Shown here one piece after another: positions 10,569 through 22,003 of a DNA stretch of 64,000 bases. The position numbers and the translations under genes are program-made. Source of the stretch: Paralithodes platypus. Taxonomy: Eukaryota > Arthropoda > Malacostraca > Decapoda > Lithodidae. Numbering within the stretch: position 1 is the stretch's first letter; each line of letters opens with the position of its first letter. Location: assembly GCA_032716605.1 (NCBI GenBank), contig CM064509.1, positions 33,709,423 to 33,773,422 on the forward strand, given 5' to 3'. Under the pieces are notes generated by a model. That model had not been told where the DNA came from, searched no databases, and was given only the letters and a program-made list of their open reading frames with translations.

Positions 10569-10783
10569 TTAACCCTTTGAGTACCAGCGACGTGTTCTAC
10601 ATTATAGTTTAGCTATAGTTAGACAATATTATGCAGCTTAGGAAGGATCTCTGGTAGTTAAAATGGTTGGTTGATATAGCTTGAAGCCTTATTATTGCTA
10701 TAGGTCCTTCCTAAGCTGAATAAAATTGTCTAATAGTTGCCAGACTATGCTGAAAAGAACGTCACCGGTACTGAAGGGGTTAA
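10569..10783. mobile_element. TTAA-B subgroup I MITE, complete (215 bp)
   Basis: TTAA ends with inverted termini CCCTTTGAGTACCAGCGACG (left) and ACGTCACCGGTACTGAAGGGG (right, read on the plus strand). Long internal arms, TTAGACAATATTATGCAGC and its inverse GCTGAATAAAATTGTCTAA, make it almost wholly palindromic. TTAA with CCCTTT ends is the pattern expected of piggyBac-mobilised MITEs. No coding capacity. Confidence 0.85.
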
Positions 10784-10786
10784 AAA

Positions 10787-10985
10787 AATAGATAGAAATA
10801 TAATATATAGTCGTATTTTGAAAGGAGATGTCGTCTCACCATTAATAATATTTAGTGGCAACCTATTCCAAACGTTTATGACGCAAATGACAAATATGTG
10901 ATCTGAGTTGAACCGTTTTCCAACAATCTTGAAATAATGCTCTCTTATTCGGTATACGTGTTGTTTAATGGTTATACTTCTCATT
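10787..10985 (-). mobile_element. CR1-like LINE C-terminal fragment
   Basis: The minus strand encodes a YKIVGKRFNSD block followed by VINVWNRLPLNII and SPFKIRL, the conserved C-terminal end of CR1/jockey-type LINE polyproteins. Only ~65 codons survive; it belongs to a different subfamily from LINE-K. Confidence 0.65.
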
Positions 10986-11575
10986 ATAGGTTTTCTGATT
11001 CGTAATAGGTGTAACTAAAGGAATTTGAACACTTAATTGGTTTCTACTCTACATCAAATCACTGTTAAAAGAAATAATAAACTTTCTTGAATTCCTTTTA
11101 TTTACCATGTTTTTTTCCTGCTGGTTCTATTGTGATGTATGGCAATATCTGAACACTATGTTATGCTTCTATTGTCATTGTAACTTAAGATGAGGTTTCA
11201 TATCAATCTTTACAATGAATCTTCACTGAAATTTTTTCATTGATTATCAATTATTTAAGCTGAAATGCCAAGGTTACATTCGCACCTATACTGTATACTG
11301 TATATACTTTTCAGTTCTATATTGGCTATGAAGTTCTATGTTGTTTACACACACAGCACATTCAGAAACATTTCCAAAACAGATGTACATTATAATAATA
11401 AATACAAGTTTTAATACAGGTATGAAGCGTTTTCGTGAAGTTCAATTTCTTAGCAAGATTCTAAATCGGGATATTGATTTATCCCAACGATGTCTTTCAG
11501 AGCGTTGTCCTCTCTCCCACCTCACCGCTGTATTCCCTCACTGCTTCATGTACAGTCACTATCAAAAGTACTGGA
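10986..11575. other. AT-rich unassigned DNA
   Basis: No gene or repeat recognised. Confidence 0.35.
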
Positions 11576-11576
11576 T

Positions 11577-11835
11577 CTATCTATCTATTTATTGCCAGAT
11601 GTCTCAATCCTCCTATGGTATTCGTCAGCCGGCGCCCCTCCTCCCACCCCACACCAATTTCCCTCATATACCTCTCAACTCCATCCTTCCATCTCATTCT
11701 CGGTTCACTTCTCCCTCTCTGGCCTTCCAATTCACTCTCATTCACTCTTTTAGTAATTATCTCACTCTCCAACGCCTCCACATGACCGAACCACCTCAAG
11801 GTGTTCCTCTTCACAAGATCTGCCTTAATTATTCA
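11577..11835 (-). mobile_element. RTE-like LINE C-terminus with (GATA) tail
   Basis: The minus strand encodes KRNTLRWFGHVE, then KRV-ESELEGQRGR and RMRWKDGVERY blocks typical of the extreme C-terminus of RTE-type endonuclease-RT proteins, then ends in a short GATA run (11577-11592 as ATCT on plus). Plus-strand open frames here are shadows. A sister copy is at 24327-24590. Confidence 0.7.
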
Positions 11836-12597
11836 GTTGAATTTTCCTTCTTTGTTAAAAGATAAATAATGTCCTCAACACTAATGTTTCTAAGTATGAA
11901 AATAAATGTTTTCTTTGTGCGTGTTAGGAGTGTGTGTTTTTTTAGCTGCCTATTGAAATTATGGAGTTAAAATACGATTGACCGTGAGTGTACTTGGCCT
12001 CAACATCACGAGCCTTTTTTAATTACACAATTGCAATAAACCTGCAGCTATAATGTTGCAATATTCAGTGACGTACATCGAACATAATATTAAGCGACAG
12101 ACTACCAGCCATTCCCAATATTCAGCATGTGCATAATTACCCTTAGCAGTCACGAATCACAAACACATTATACTATTATAATTTTATGAAATTTCCATGA
12201 AAACTATCCAGGTTGCTTGAGTTAACGAATATATATACTATCATGTTCTTTCAATGTACCAAACTCATTATTATTATGATTGTGATAAAGGAAAGTAGCA
12301 TTTCCGTGCTCTAAAACTGTTTTAATTACTTAGCTTTAAACTCATGAAAATACCGGCTCATGTCAAATTTGTTTATTCAATTAACAACTGGTACACAAAT
12401 ACCTATAATTTTATTTTGAAAATTAATATAACAGTATTATCGCCAAAACATTATGATTATAAAAAGTCTTATCTATAGTACTAAAACAAACAATACATAT
12501 CACAGCCTCGTTTCATTGTGAAAGATGCATAATGAAATTGCAAAACACCAGAAAGATATACATGCATACATAATCTTAAAGACCGAATGCTCGACAC
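11836..12597. other. AT-rich unassigned DNA
   Basis: No gene, RNA or repeat family recognised over ~760 bp. Confidence 0.4.
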
Positions 12598-13005
12598 GAA
12601 GTGCGGTTCCGGTCTCACGTCCTAATGGCGGCGCTCCAAGCAGCTCTGTTCAGAGCTGCCTCACTTGTCAGGTTATTTAATTCAAACGTATGGTCTGATC
12701 CCACATCTTTATTGGTCAACTCCTTGGTGTTGCTCCCTCCAAGTTCACGGACCTGCAATTTTTCACCCAACTTAGCTCATCTATCCTCTCCACATGCCTA
12801 AACCATCAAAGCCTGCTAGTATGCATCTCATCACTGATACTCTTGAAGCCCAACCGTCTCCTCAGCTCTTCACTAGATATCCTATATTGCAGTTTGGCCC
12901 CACGCATCCATCTCACCATTCTCATCTCGTTCCGTTCCATTCTACTGATATCATCCACTTTGACAGGTCACGTTTCTGGAGCAAATGCCATTGCTTCATT
13001 GATGA
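12598..13005 (-). mobile_element. RTE/jockey-like LINE 3' fragment
   Basis: Minus-strand conceptual translation in shifting frames gives fragments such as RELGGSNTKELTNKDV, HTFELNNLTSEAALNRAA and a terminal WSAAIRT block, resembling the C-terminal extension of an RTE-type LINE. Several stops and frameshifts; identification is by recall of the family style and is moderate. Confidence 0.5.
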
Positions 13006-13086
13006 ATGTAATAATTGAATACAGTGATTAATGAACAAAATAGTTTATAATTATACTGTATACATAACATTAAATACTGCCGAGCA

Positions 13087-13155
13087 TTAAGGGGACAGTG
13101 GCTGTTTGTTTGGTCTATCAATTCATTTAATATTCATATATTGGCTTAGTTTATT
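13087..13155 (+). mobile_element. TTAA-A left-end fragment
   Basis: TTAAGGGGACAGTGGCTG followed by TTTGGTCTATCAATTC matches the first ~65 bp of the family, then switches abruptly into the interior of a family B element. Confidence 0.75.
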
Positions 13156-13331
13156 CGGACAACTATTTGACGATTTTATTCAACTTCGGAAGGACCTCTA
13201 GCAATTAATGAGGCTTCAAACTATCTCAACCAATCCTTTTAACTACCAAAGATCCTTCCTATGCTGCATAATATCGTCTACATTTAGCTAGAATCAAATA
13301 TAACACACGTCGTTGGTACTCAAAGGGTTAA
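13156..13331. mobile_element. TTAA-B subgroup I MITE, left end lost
   Basis: Retains the GACGATTTTATTCAAC arm, the inverse GATCCTTCCTATGCTGC, and the right terminus ACGTCGTTGGTACTCAAAGGGTTAA. The left TIR is replaced by the family A fragment. Confidence 0.75.
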
Positions 13332-13585
13332 TATCTATTTTATCCCTTTAATTCCTTTTTGCTACATTGTATACTTCTTTTCTCGCCATCATGTTTATCT
13401 TCACTCTCATTCGTTATCACCCTTTGTCTATTCCCCTTTCACTCTTTAATAACCACTTTATATATTTCCATATCACTCGTTTTATCCTCTGTTGTTGGGC
13501 CTAAGCCTCCTCCACGCGGATGATCCTCTATTGAATATAATTTACATCTCATATCATCCCTAATGTCCAAACCTTGCTATTGTTA
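13332..13585. other. unassigned spacer
   Basis: T-rich; no feature recognised. Confidence 0.3.
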
Positions 13586-14240
13586 CCCCCCCCCCCCCTC
13601 CTTCCCTACCTCGGCTAATACTCTCTCTCTCTCTCTCTCTCTCTCCTTCTTTCTCCCTCTTTCCGTTACCCCTCAGTCCCCCCCCCCTCCCACCCCCCGG
13701 CTCCCTCCCTCTCTATTCACCCTCTCATCTTTCCCTCGCCCCTCCACCTCCCTTCTACACCCACCGCCCTTCACCCCCCTCCCCCTCACTCTCTCTCTCT
13801 CTCTACCCCCATATCTCTCCCTTGCCCCTCCTCCTCCTCCCCTCCCCACTTCCACGCCCCCCCCCTCCCCCCCCCCTTCCACTCTCTCTCTGTATAACCC
13901 TTTCTCCACCTTCCCTAAGTTTCCCCTCCCTCTCCAAACTCACCCCCTCTCTCTATATATATATTGTTTTTCTCTCTTCACCCCCTTCATCTCTTGCTAC
14001 CTTTCCAACTCTCTCTCTCCCTCCCCTCCCCCCCCCCACTCTCTCTGTATTTCACTAATATACTCCCTCCCTTTCCAAACTCTCCCCCCCCCACCCTCCC
14101 CCGTACACTCTCTTTGTATTCTTCTCTCTCCAGCCCCTTCATCTCTCCCTCCCTCTCCAAACTCCCCCCCCCCTTCTCACTTCCAGCCCCCCCCCACCCT
14201 TCCTCCCACGCCCCCCTCGTGCTCCAAGTCTCACCTGAAG
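13586..14240. repeat. C/T-rich low-complexity tract
   Basis: About 650 bp almost free of G on the plus strand, with poly(C) runs and CT stretches (e.g. 13621-13644). Loosely repeated CTTTCCAAACTC/CCCCCC motifs suggest decayed minisatellite. Open frames of up to 263 codons in all three plus frames are Pro/Ser/Leu-rich artefacts of composition. Confidence 0.85.
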
Positions 14241-14373
14241 TGGCAATTTTCCCGAGTCTTGAGGCGTAAACTATTCCTAAAAAAACTCAGGACCCACACG
14301 AGTCCGCCTTCCGGTAATTTTCGAACCATTACCTCTATATATCTCTCCTCTTAGAGCTTTCCTATTCCTATGC

Positions 14374-14716
14374 TTAAGGGGAGGGTTTTGTTATTTTACT
14401 TAAGAGGGGTTATTTCTGGACCCACTTCTGCCTCATGTTTAGCCCATTTGTTTCGAGATATTAAGACGTTCGCCCGAATAGTTTCACGATTTTAAGATCT
14501 TTCGTTACATTTCTGTCAATTTTTAGACCTTTCTTGCCATGTAGGTGTCGATTTTTTCCTGGCGAATGACAGCAAGCCTGTAATTTAGGAGGAATCAGCC
14601 TTCGTCGGAATTTTTTTATATTGAAAAATGTACAAATTTAGCTTGAAGGGGGTCTTGGAGGTATTTTTGTTAAGCTTGATTGAGGTCTAGGGAGCAAACT
14701 AAAAATCTCCCCTTAA
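14374..14716 (-). mobile_element. TTAA-A MITE, minus orientation
   Basis: TTAA at both ends; the family landmarks read in reverse (GTTTAGCCC, GACGTTCGCCC, AGGTGTCGATTTTTTCCTGG, then CTTGATTGAGGTCTAG). The left boundary includes a small TTACTTAAGAGGGG duplication. Confidence 0.8.
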
Positions 14717-14755
14717 GAGTATTGTTCCCCTTCGTACCAACCACTCCCATTCTTC

Positions 14756-14758
<3 letters not shown>

Positions 14759-14842
<84 letters not shown>
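14759..14842. repeat. (CT)n microsatellite
   Basis: About 42 uninterrupted units. Confidence 0.95.
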
Positions 14843-14845
<3 letters not shown>

Positions 14846-14935
14846 TGATGCATTAAGGGTATCGGCCACTTCAACTATGGTCAGATTATGGTAATGAGGT
14901 TGTTGAGTATAATATAGCTGTCATTTAGCCCTTTC

Positions 14936-15040
14936 TGTACCAGCGACGTGTTATATATTCTATTCTAGGTATATATAGACGACTTTGTGCAGCTGAAGAA
15001 TGATCCGTGGTAGAATAAACGGTTAAGATAGTGAATATAA
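14936..15040. mobile_element. TTAA-B subgroup I left half
   Basis: TTTAGCCCTTTCTGTACCAGCGACG start and TATAGACGACTTTGTGCAGC arm are present; the right half is absent. Confidence 0.65.
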
Positions 15041-15435
15041 ACACCAAATGAGGAGGAACACTTAGCTTCTTCAGGTCACTAACAGACGCTAGGTCCTTGA
15101 AGGCCTTAAGTATCCGTACATAATCCTACTCTTCTTATACAATATATATATTTATTTATTTATGTGTGTGTGCGTGTGCGTGTGAGTGAGTGTGTTGCAT
15201 GGGCGATCATGTGATTGTATGTGTCAGAAATAAATGATCATATATCATATTTCCAATTTGTTGAGTTCTCCGTGACCTTTTTCAGTGCCCCAGTTCTCCC
15301 CCACGCACTGACCGTCACAGACAGGTATTAGTCCGCTCTTTGACACAGTTTCTTGGAAGACTAGTGTGTGACGGAAGGCCACACCGGGAGCCAATATATC
15401 CTTCAAGGTAATGGCTCGGAGTGTTCCATTTAAAC
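15041..15435. other. unassigned, with short (GT)-rich patch
   Basis: TG-rich stretch at 15163-15200. No gene recognised; the 90-codon minus-strand frame at 15245-15517 has no domain and overlaps a tRNA-like repeat. Confidence 0.35.
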
Positions 15436-15516
15436 TGTCTTGATAGCGTAATACATACCGTAAGTGCGCGGAATTTCGGTGTGAGTATCCTAGGTTCGAG
15501 TCCTTGGAGTGCCACA
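15436..15516 (+). mobile_element. possible tRNA-like SINE fragment
   Basis: Contains a B-box-like TAGGTTCGAGTCCT about 45 bases after a weak A-box-like TTGATAGCGTAATAC. No cloverleaf arms pair, so not a functional tRNA. Weak support. Confidence 0.3.
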
Positions 15517-15654
15517 TGTATTTGTTGATTTCATTAATTGAGTTTAGGAGTAAAGTCGGTTAGTGGAGGGAACATAATAATTCTTATGTGTGTGTGTATG
15601 GATATGTGTGTGTTTCTCTGTATGTAATCATGTGTGAGGGTGCATGTTTTTTTT

Positions 15655-15995
15655 GTTTTTTGTTTTGTTTTTCTATATTCCAACTTACTTCCTCTCGGGC
15701 ATAGGCTGAGAGCCTTAACATTCACCGCTTTACAATGAACAGTGAAGCCCGTGAGGTCTTGTTCCAGTCTAGGGAGTGAGACATGTGAAGCACGTAGAGT
15801 ACAACGAGCACCTGCCATCTTGCCTTCACATGAGGCACGGTGCTCACTCATGGCCCGAAACGACCCCATCTCTGAAGCCACCTCGTTCCCGTGCTTCACT
15901 GTCTCACTCGGACTCTCACACTTACACACACACAACGCCACCTGTTGAGCAGATAACTCACCAGGCATTGCACCCCTATAGCATATTTTGAATAT
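15655..15995 (-). mobile_element. SINE-like retroposon F, minus copy
   Basis: Reverse-oriented relative of 8128-8399. The T-rich run at 15650-15675 is the remnant poly(A) tail. It includes ~60 bp not present in the other copy. Open frames on both strands are not supported as genes. Confidence 0.65.
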
Positions 15996-16014
15996 AGGAA
16001 TATTCATACAGTGC

Positions 16015-16200
16015 TATTTAATCAGGGAACAATGAGGGTATTCTATTGACGTTTCGGTGGGCTTGTGGTAATGCACTGATACTAGGTACAGCACAAATTC
16101 CATCCCAATAATATCTTCCCATTGATACATCGGGATTTGAACCCGGGACCTTTGGATTACCAGGCCAGTGGCAAGACCACTCCACCACACCTCCCCATGC
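16015..16200 (-). mobile_element. tRNA-derived SINE, minus strand
   Basis: Reading on minus: GTGGTGGAGTGGTCTTGCCA (A-box region), TGGTAATCCAAAGGT (anticodon-like region), then GGGTTCAAATCCCG (T-arm/B box with a CGGG/CCCG stem), followed by a ~130-bp unrelated body. The head is strikingly tRNA-like but the acceptor stem does not close, and the body is typical of a SINE. Confidence 0.55.
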
Positions 16201-16221
16201 ATGTTTTTCTCCGTATATAAT

Positions 16222-16250
16222 AATGTGTGTGTGTGTGTGTGTGTGTGTGT
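16222..16250. repeat. (GT)n microsatellite
   Basis: About 14 units, immediately beyond the head of the minus-strand SINE. Confidence 0.9.
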
Positions 16251-16384
16251 TGGGATTTGCACACTTACCCTTGGGAGCGTGTGTCTGCATGCTCGTACCT
16301 TCCTTATGAATGCCTTAAGCTGGGTGGAGAAATTTCCAATCATGTTTTACCACTGGCAGGCTCTGAAACACCCCATAACTCCTA

Positions 16385-16512
16385 GGTCCACCATCCCTGC
16401 CTACCTTCCCCCAACCCTCACCCCCTTCCCCCTCAGCCTCTTCCCCCACTCTCATCCCCTTTTCCCCCACCCTCTCCCCCCCCCCTCCCCCACCCTCTCC
16501 CCCCTCCTCAAT
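16385..16512. repeat. poly-C/T low-complexity tract
   Basis: CCCCCACCCTCTCC-type degenerate repeat; spurious open frames in several phases. Confidence 0.75.
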
Positions 16513-16727
16513 ATTGCCCGTTGATCAGGCCTTGAGGGATTGCAGGAGCGTTGCATGCAAGCGTATTGCTCACTTGTGGGTGCGGAAGTAGCCGTCCCTA
16601 TTATTCCTCTCCTTCCTCGCTCCCTCCCTCTCTCCATATTTGGGGTATCTATATACATGTTATGGTCTTGTTGTTTCTATTCACTCCCCTCCCCCCTCCT
16701 CCCTCTCTGGCTCCCTATTTGCAGCAT

Positions 16728-17072
16728 ATCTCTGAAGGGGGGATGGTTAACTTTTTGGGCGATTTTTGCATGTATTCATCAAATTTAAAAAGAAACAAAA
16801 AATTATATACCCCTTCTAGATTAATTTGTAAATTTTTCGGTAGAAAATTTCCCGGCCGAAGGCCGGTTCTTCCAACATTACAGGCTCACTATCGTTCGCC
16901 AGGGAAAAAATCGACTCGTAAATAGCACGAAAGGTCTGAATATTGACTACGAAATGTGGCGAAAGGTCTTAAAATCGACTAACTAATGGGGCAAACATCT
17001 TAACATCTGAAAACTAATGAGGCTAAACATGAGGGAGAAAGTGGTCCAGAAAACCGGCCCATCCTCCCTTAA
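16728..17072 (+). mobile_element. TTAA-A MITE, left end eroded
   Basis: From AATTTTTCGGTAGAAAAT onward all right-hand family A landmarks are present, ending CCTCCCTTAA. The left 60 bp are diverged. Closest in detail (GACTAACTAATGGGGCAA) to the copy at 9961-10333. Confidence 0.75.
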
Positions 17073-17367
17073 ATTCAGGTATATATTTTCTCCATTTCAC
17101 CTCCCTCCTCTCTACTTGTCTCCTTATTTGCTATATTCATTTCAGTATACTTCCCTGATCCTTCCATTTATTCTTCCCTCCCCCTTCCTTCCTCCCTGTC
17201 TCCCCATTTGCTCTATATATTTTACTTATGCTTCCCTGTTATTTCTCTCCCCCTTATATACCTTTCTCCCTATTGTGTTCTAATAATGTTGATATTTTTT
17301 CCCTGATCTTCCATTTATTCCTCCCTCCTCCCTCCTTGGCCACCTATCTACTGTGTATCTCTTAATT

Positions 17368-17422
<55 letters not shown>

Positions 17423-18180
17423 AATTTCCCAGTAGAAGTTTTTCTCATTCTGCTGGGGAACTTATTTCTCCAACTTAATTTCATGCCGACCAACGGTCGG
17501 AGGGAGAGGTGGGTGGGGAGAGAGTCTTCTTCTTTGCTATCCTTGCCTTCCACTTGTAGCAAATTCTATTTTAGCATTAAGTCCAGACTACCTAGTAGGG
17601 ACCGCAAGGTCTGTGTATCTATGTAACTCTCATTTCTCCTCTTTCTTTTTCTATATCTTAATTTGTTGTATCCCTTGTTATGTTTCTCCCTTGTTCTTTC
17701 CATTTTTCTCTTTCTTTCATAATTTGCTTTCTTTCATCATTTGCTATTATCTACAATATTTCTTAAGTAAATTTTAAAATTCTCTTGTGTTTTCATTCAA
17801 TTTTGATTTGACCATTAACTATGCAGTACTTTATGATTACCTTTTAGTTTATCTTCTTTAATTATATATATATAACTAAAAGATCGAAAGCAGCCTCCAC
17901 AGGTTAAGGTCAACTTTGTGAGACATCGAAAATCATTTGTCTAACCTACGTAACCGAACCTACTGTAACCTAATTCAACCAAGCCTAATCAAACAACAAC
18001 AACAACAACCAAGCCTAATCGTTAATTTTTATTAAAGCATTTCAAGTTAGGTCCGGTTGAGTTATATTAGATATAGTTAGCACAAGTTAGATTAATTCTG
18101 GCTAGCCTTGATGGTTCCGCGTTCTGTTTGTGGTCAAAACGCCCAATGAATAATTTAAGGCATCGAACCTGGAGCCCAAA
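17073..18180. other. pyrimidine-rich then AT-rich DNA without genes
   Basis: 17090-17340 is C/T rich with weak ~75-bp repeats containing CTCCCTC...TATTTG. 17930-18010 holds several scattered AACCTA/TAACC motifs reminiscent of, but too irregular to be, interstitial arthropod telomere repeat (TTAGG). No gene recognised. Confidence 0.4.
17371..17421. repeat. (TC)n microsatellite
   Basis: About 25 units. Confidence 0.95.
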
Positions 18181-18322
<142 letters not shown>

Positions 18323-18365
18323 AATATATATGTACAGTATATACTGTATATCGCTATTCTACCAT

Positions 18366-18662
18366 AAATACAATAATCAGTGTATACCACCTCCTCTACG
18401 TACAGCACGCAGCACCCGTCTTGCAACTCAATCCTACACCTAAGTGAAACCTTCCAACCCAAGAGTGAAACGATATTCCTACTCATTCTTCTATTCAACA
18501 GCTGAACTCTGGAACTCTCTCCCTGAATCCGTATTTCCCTCATCCTATGACTTAAATGGTTTCAAACTCCGTGTGTCCAGGCATTTTGTCTCGTAAATTC
18601 TTTGATTTTGGCCCTGTCACTCTTTCAACTCTGGGAGAGGCACTCGTCACAGGCAGCATATA
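18366..18662 (+). mobile_element. LINE-J 3' fragment
   Basis: Encodes the end of the polyprotein (ATAATCAGTGTATACCACC onward; AGCTGAACTCTGGAACTCTC = LWNSLP region) and the 3' UTR with CCGTGTGTCCAGGCATTTTG. It is flanked 5' by (AT)n and 3' by (AT)n at 18672. Confidence 0.8.
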
Positions 18663-18669
18663 TACCGGC

Positions 18670-18671
<2 letters not shown>

Positions 18672-18722
<51 letters not shown>
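18672..18722. repeat. (AT)n microsatellite at LINE-J 3' end
   Basis: About 25 units starting within a few bases of the LINE-J terminus. Confidence 0.95.
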
Positions 18723-18726
<4 letters not shown>

Positions 18727-18734
18727 TGGGGGAG

Positions 18735-18930
18735 AGTTTAGGTACCAATCGAGCAGTACTCAGGGGAGGCGACATGAGCATATGATAAGGAATTGCTTGA
18801 ACTCCTGTTTCATTTGTCTGGTTTCCCCTACTGTTTCTAATTATGCCTCACCTACACAGAGTAATCCAGCTATCTCTCAAAAACACTTCTTCCTCCTATT
18901 CATTTCACTACACTTAATAAGTACACCACA

Positions 18931-18937
<7 letters not shown>
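18735..18937 (+). repeat. dispersed repeat D
   Basis: About 200 bp shared with 42103-42306: both have AGGGGAGGCG, TGCCTCACCTACACAGAG, AATCCAGCT and a CACACCACACTT end. Function and class unknown. Confidence 0.6.
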
Positions 18938-19006
<69 letters not shown>

Positions 19007-19038
19007 TTCTCTATCTATCTATCTATCTATCTATATAT

Positions 19039-19091
<53 letters not shown>
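18931..19091. repeat. (CT)n(CTAT)n(AT)n compound microsatellite
   Basis: CT from 18931 to ~19002, a short CTAT run to ~19036, and AT from 19044 to 19091. Confidence 0.95.
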
Positions 19092-19095
<4 letters not shown>

Positions 19096-19287
19096 GCCTG
19101 TGCAACAATCTGAATATTCTAGAGTGAACGGTTCGCTCCTAAAGCCTAGAATGGCTACTTAACTTAAGCCTAGAACAAAGTTTCTAAGTCGGATGTTAAT
19201 ATCTTTAAAATACCGTAATATATCAAGTGGGGTCTAGAGATAGGGGAAGCTTCACTCTCTTTCCTATCAACCCTAGAAAACAATATA

Positions 19288-19500
19288 TTAACCCTTTCTC
19301 TACCGTCGCCGTACCTTTATTATAATTTAGCTATATTTAGACGATTTTGTGCAGTTTAAAAAGGATCTACGGTAATAAAAGGGATTAATCAAGATAGTTC
19401 GAAGCCTATAAATTCATAGAGTCCCTTTTGAAACTGAATATAATCGTCCAATAGTAGCCAGAATAAAGTTACAAGACGTCTCCGGTACAGAAGGGGTTAA
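19288..19500. mobile_element. TTAA-B subgroup I MITE, complete (213 bp)
   Basis: TTAACCCTTTCTCTACCGTCG start, GACGTCTCCGGTACAGAAGG end plus GGTTAA. Internal arms TTTAGACGATTTTGTGCAG and CTGAATATAATCGTCCAA are inverse of each other. Terminal TTAA intact on both sides. Confidence 0.9.
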
Positions 19501-19617
19501 CCGTAAACATTAGCGGAAAGAGAAAACGGGAATATATAGAATAGTTAAAGTGGGTGATCCTCTAAAACTAAAGTGGGTGATCCTCTAAAACTAAGTAATA
19601 CCAATGAATCTTTATAT

Positions 19618-20042
19618 TTAACCCCTTGAGGATTTTGACGCGTTTTAAAGCCGGTTTAACACGAGCACTTTTTCACTCAACATTTATCCTCAACACTGGT
19701 CTGGCAGCTTATGAGGTCAACATTTACAATATTTCGGTTGCCTAAATGCATCTACCATCAGTCTAGTTCCGAAACCAGTGCAAAATACTCCAGAAATGTT
19801 GCCAGAAAAATGTTCATCATCGAATGTTGACTATAAAATCTCTCGTGTGATACCGGCTTTAGCAGTGTACTTTGGCTATAACTAGACGATTATATACAGT
19901 TTAGGAAGGACTTTTAGGAATAAGGGGTCAAAACTATGTCAATTATGCCTTTGACTCGCACAGATCCTTCCTAAGCTGAGTAAAATAGTTTAATAGTAGC
20001 CAAAATAGACGACCCCGCGCGTCACAATCCTCAAAGGGTTAA
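19618..20042. mobile_element. TTAA-B subgroup II MITE interrupted by another MITE
   Basis: Ends CCCCTTGAGGATTTTGACGCG and CGCGTCACAATCCTCAAAGGG within TTAA boundaries. The element is split by a 212-bp insertion at 19648-19859; joining the flanks gives the normal subgroup II spacing. Confidence 0.85.
19648..19859. mobile_element. MITE with AAGCCGGT termini and TA target duplication
   Basis: Inverted termini AAGCCGGTTTAACACGAG and AAGCCGGTATCACACGAG (right end, reverse strand) differ at two positions. TA flanks both sides (19646-19647, 19860-19861), which fits a Tc1/mariner-type target duplication, though the TIR is not one I can assign. No coding capacity. Confidence 0.8.
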
Positions 20043-20064
20043 GGTTGCATAATAATTCAGCCCA

Positions 20065-20437
20065 CTTCGGGGGGAAGGGTTTATTTTTGTGTCGATTATT
20101 TCATGTTTTTATTATTATTTATTATTTTCCTCCCTCGACCTCCATCAAACTTTAAAAAAAAAAATCATTAGTTCCCCCTTCTAGATTAATTGGTACATTT
20201 TTCGGTAAAAAATAAATCCCGCTCTTCCAATATTACAGGCTCACTATCGTTCGCCAGGGAAAAAAATCGACACCTAAATAACATGAAAGGTCTTAATATT
20301 GACAAAGACATGGGGCAAAAGGTCTTACAATCGACAAACTAATGGGGCAAACGTCTTAAAATGTGAATACTAATGGGACTAAGCATGAGGGAGAAGGGGG
20401 GGGGGGGGGGGCAGAAAAACGACCGATCTCCCCTTAA
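20065..20437 (+). mobile_element. TTAA-A MITE with expanded G run
   Basis: Landmarks present except for a deletion of the CCGGCC hairpin (AAATCCCGCTCTTCC remains). The normally short AAGGGGG motif is expanded to ~15 G near 20397-20411. Right end CTCCCCTTAA intact; left end weak. Confidence 0.75.
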
Positions 20438-20579
20438 GTTAGCTCGTTTCAGTCTACTTGTCGATAATCCAATGCATCCAAGTGATCGAAGTATTGCTGG
20501 AACAAAATATGTATAGAAAACTGTCTGAAAAAATCGCTATTGACTTATGCCTTTCCTTGACCCCTGATAACCGCTATCC

Positions 20580-20757
20580 TTTCCTTCCTTCTTTTTCTAG
20601 TCTCATTCTTTCCCCCCCCCCCCTCCTCCTCCTTCTTTGTGTTATTGTTGTTGTTGTCCTTCTTCTGTTTCTTTTCCTTTTCCTCCTTATTTTTTCTCCT
20701 TTTTCTTTTTCTCCTTCTTTTTCTTCTTCTTCTTCTTCTTCTTCTTCTTCTTCTTCT
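20580..20757. repeat. T/C-rich tract with (TTC)n
   Basis: Irregular CCTTTT blocks culminating in a (TTC)n run at ~20716-20757. Confidence 0.85.
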
Positions 20758-20925
20758 GCAAATTCACCCCTTCTCTGTCCTTCTTCTTTTTTCCTTTTTC
20801 TCGGATCATCTCTCTCTCATCATCGCTAAAATTGTCTCTTTGGATTTGTTCTATATGATTCTTCCGTGCAAGCTCGGTCGTCTATTCAACATTTGCTTAG
20901 CCCCTCCCCGTTTGATTATCAGTCT

Positions 20926-21122
20926 CATCATCATCATCATCATTTATCATCATCATCAGCACCACTATTACCACCATCATCATCATCATCATCATCATTT
21001 ATCATCATCATCATCATCATCATTTATCATCATCATCATTTATCATCATCATCATTTATTATCATCATCATCATCATCAGTATCATCATCATCACCACCA
21101 TTATCATCATCATCATCATCAT
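20926..21122. repeat. (ATC)n imperfect trinucleotide array
   Basis: About 65 units with interspersed ATT and ACC variants; translates as poly-His, poly-Ser or poly-Ile depending on frame, none credible. Confidence 0.9.
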
Positions 21123-21481
<359 letters not shown>

Positions 21482-21567
21482 GAATGAGTGACGGTATGTT
21501 TGTTTGTGTTGAGATCGGAAGTCATGTGTTTTCCTTTCTTTGAATCAGAGAGAGAGAGAGAGAGAGT

Positions 21568-21934
21568 GTGTGTGTGTGTTGAGTCATGCGTTTTCCTGTT
21601 TTATATCAGTCAATATGAGTGCAAGAAACAAATTATAAATTATATCTGCATATTCCCTATCATTGTTTATCGGCACAATCCATTGAAATAATGTATACAG
21701 TATAGTTAAATAATTTGTTATCAAGATACTTTAGTTTATGCACAATCGATTTCGCTTGAATCATTAACTTCTATTAAATGTTCTTATTACTGCTTGATAT
21801 AAATTATCCAGGACCCGATTACTTAAAGATGCCATAAGTTAAGGCGATGGAGAGCCATAACAAACCAATGAAGAAACTGTTTATTTCTTACTCATGACTT
21901 AATAACTTGCTAAAAAAAAAAAAAAAACACACAG

Positions 21935-21974
<40 letters not shown>

Positions 21975-22003
21975 AGAAAGTTACAGCAACACGTGAACTT
22001 ATA
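21568..22003. other. unassigned, with poly(A) and (AT)n
   Basis: A17 near 21911 followed by (AT)n at 21940-21971. No gene recognised. Confidence 0.5.

Noticed and set aside
13563..14354. 263-codon Pro/Ser-rich open frame
   Set aside because: Low-complexity C/T tract, open in all plus frames.
16125..16200. tRNA gene on the minus strand
   Set aside because: A and B boxes and a T arm are present, but the acceptor stem does not pair and the sequence continues into a SINE body.
17930..18010. Interstitial telomeric repeat (TTAGG/CCTAA)
   Set aside because: AACCTA-like motifs are scattered and irregular with no run of consecutive units.
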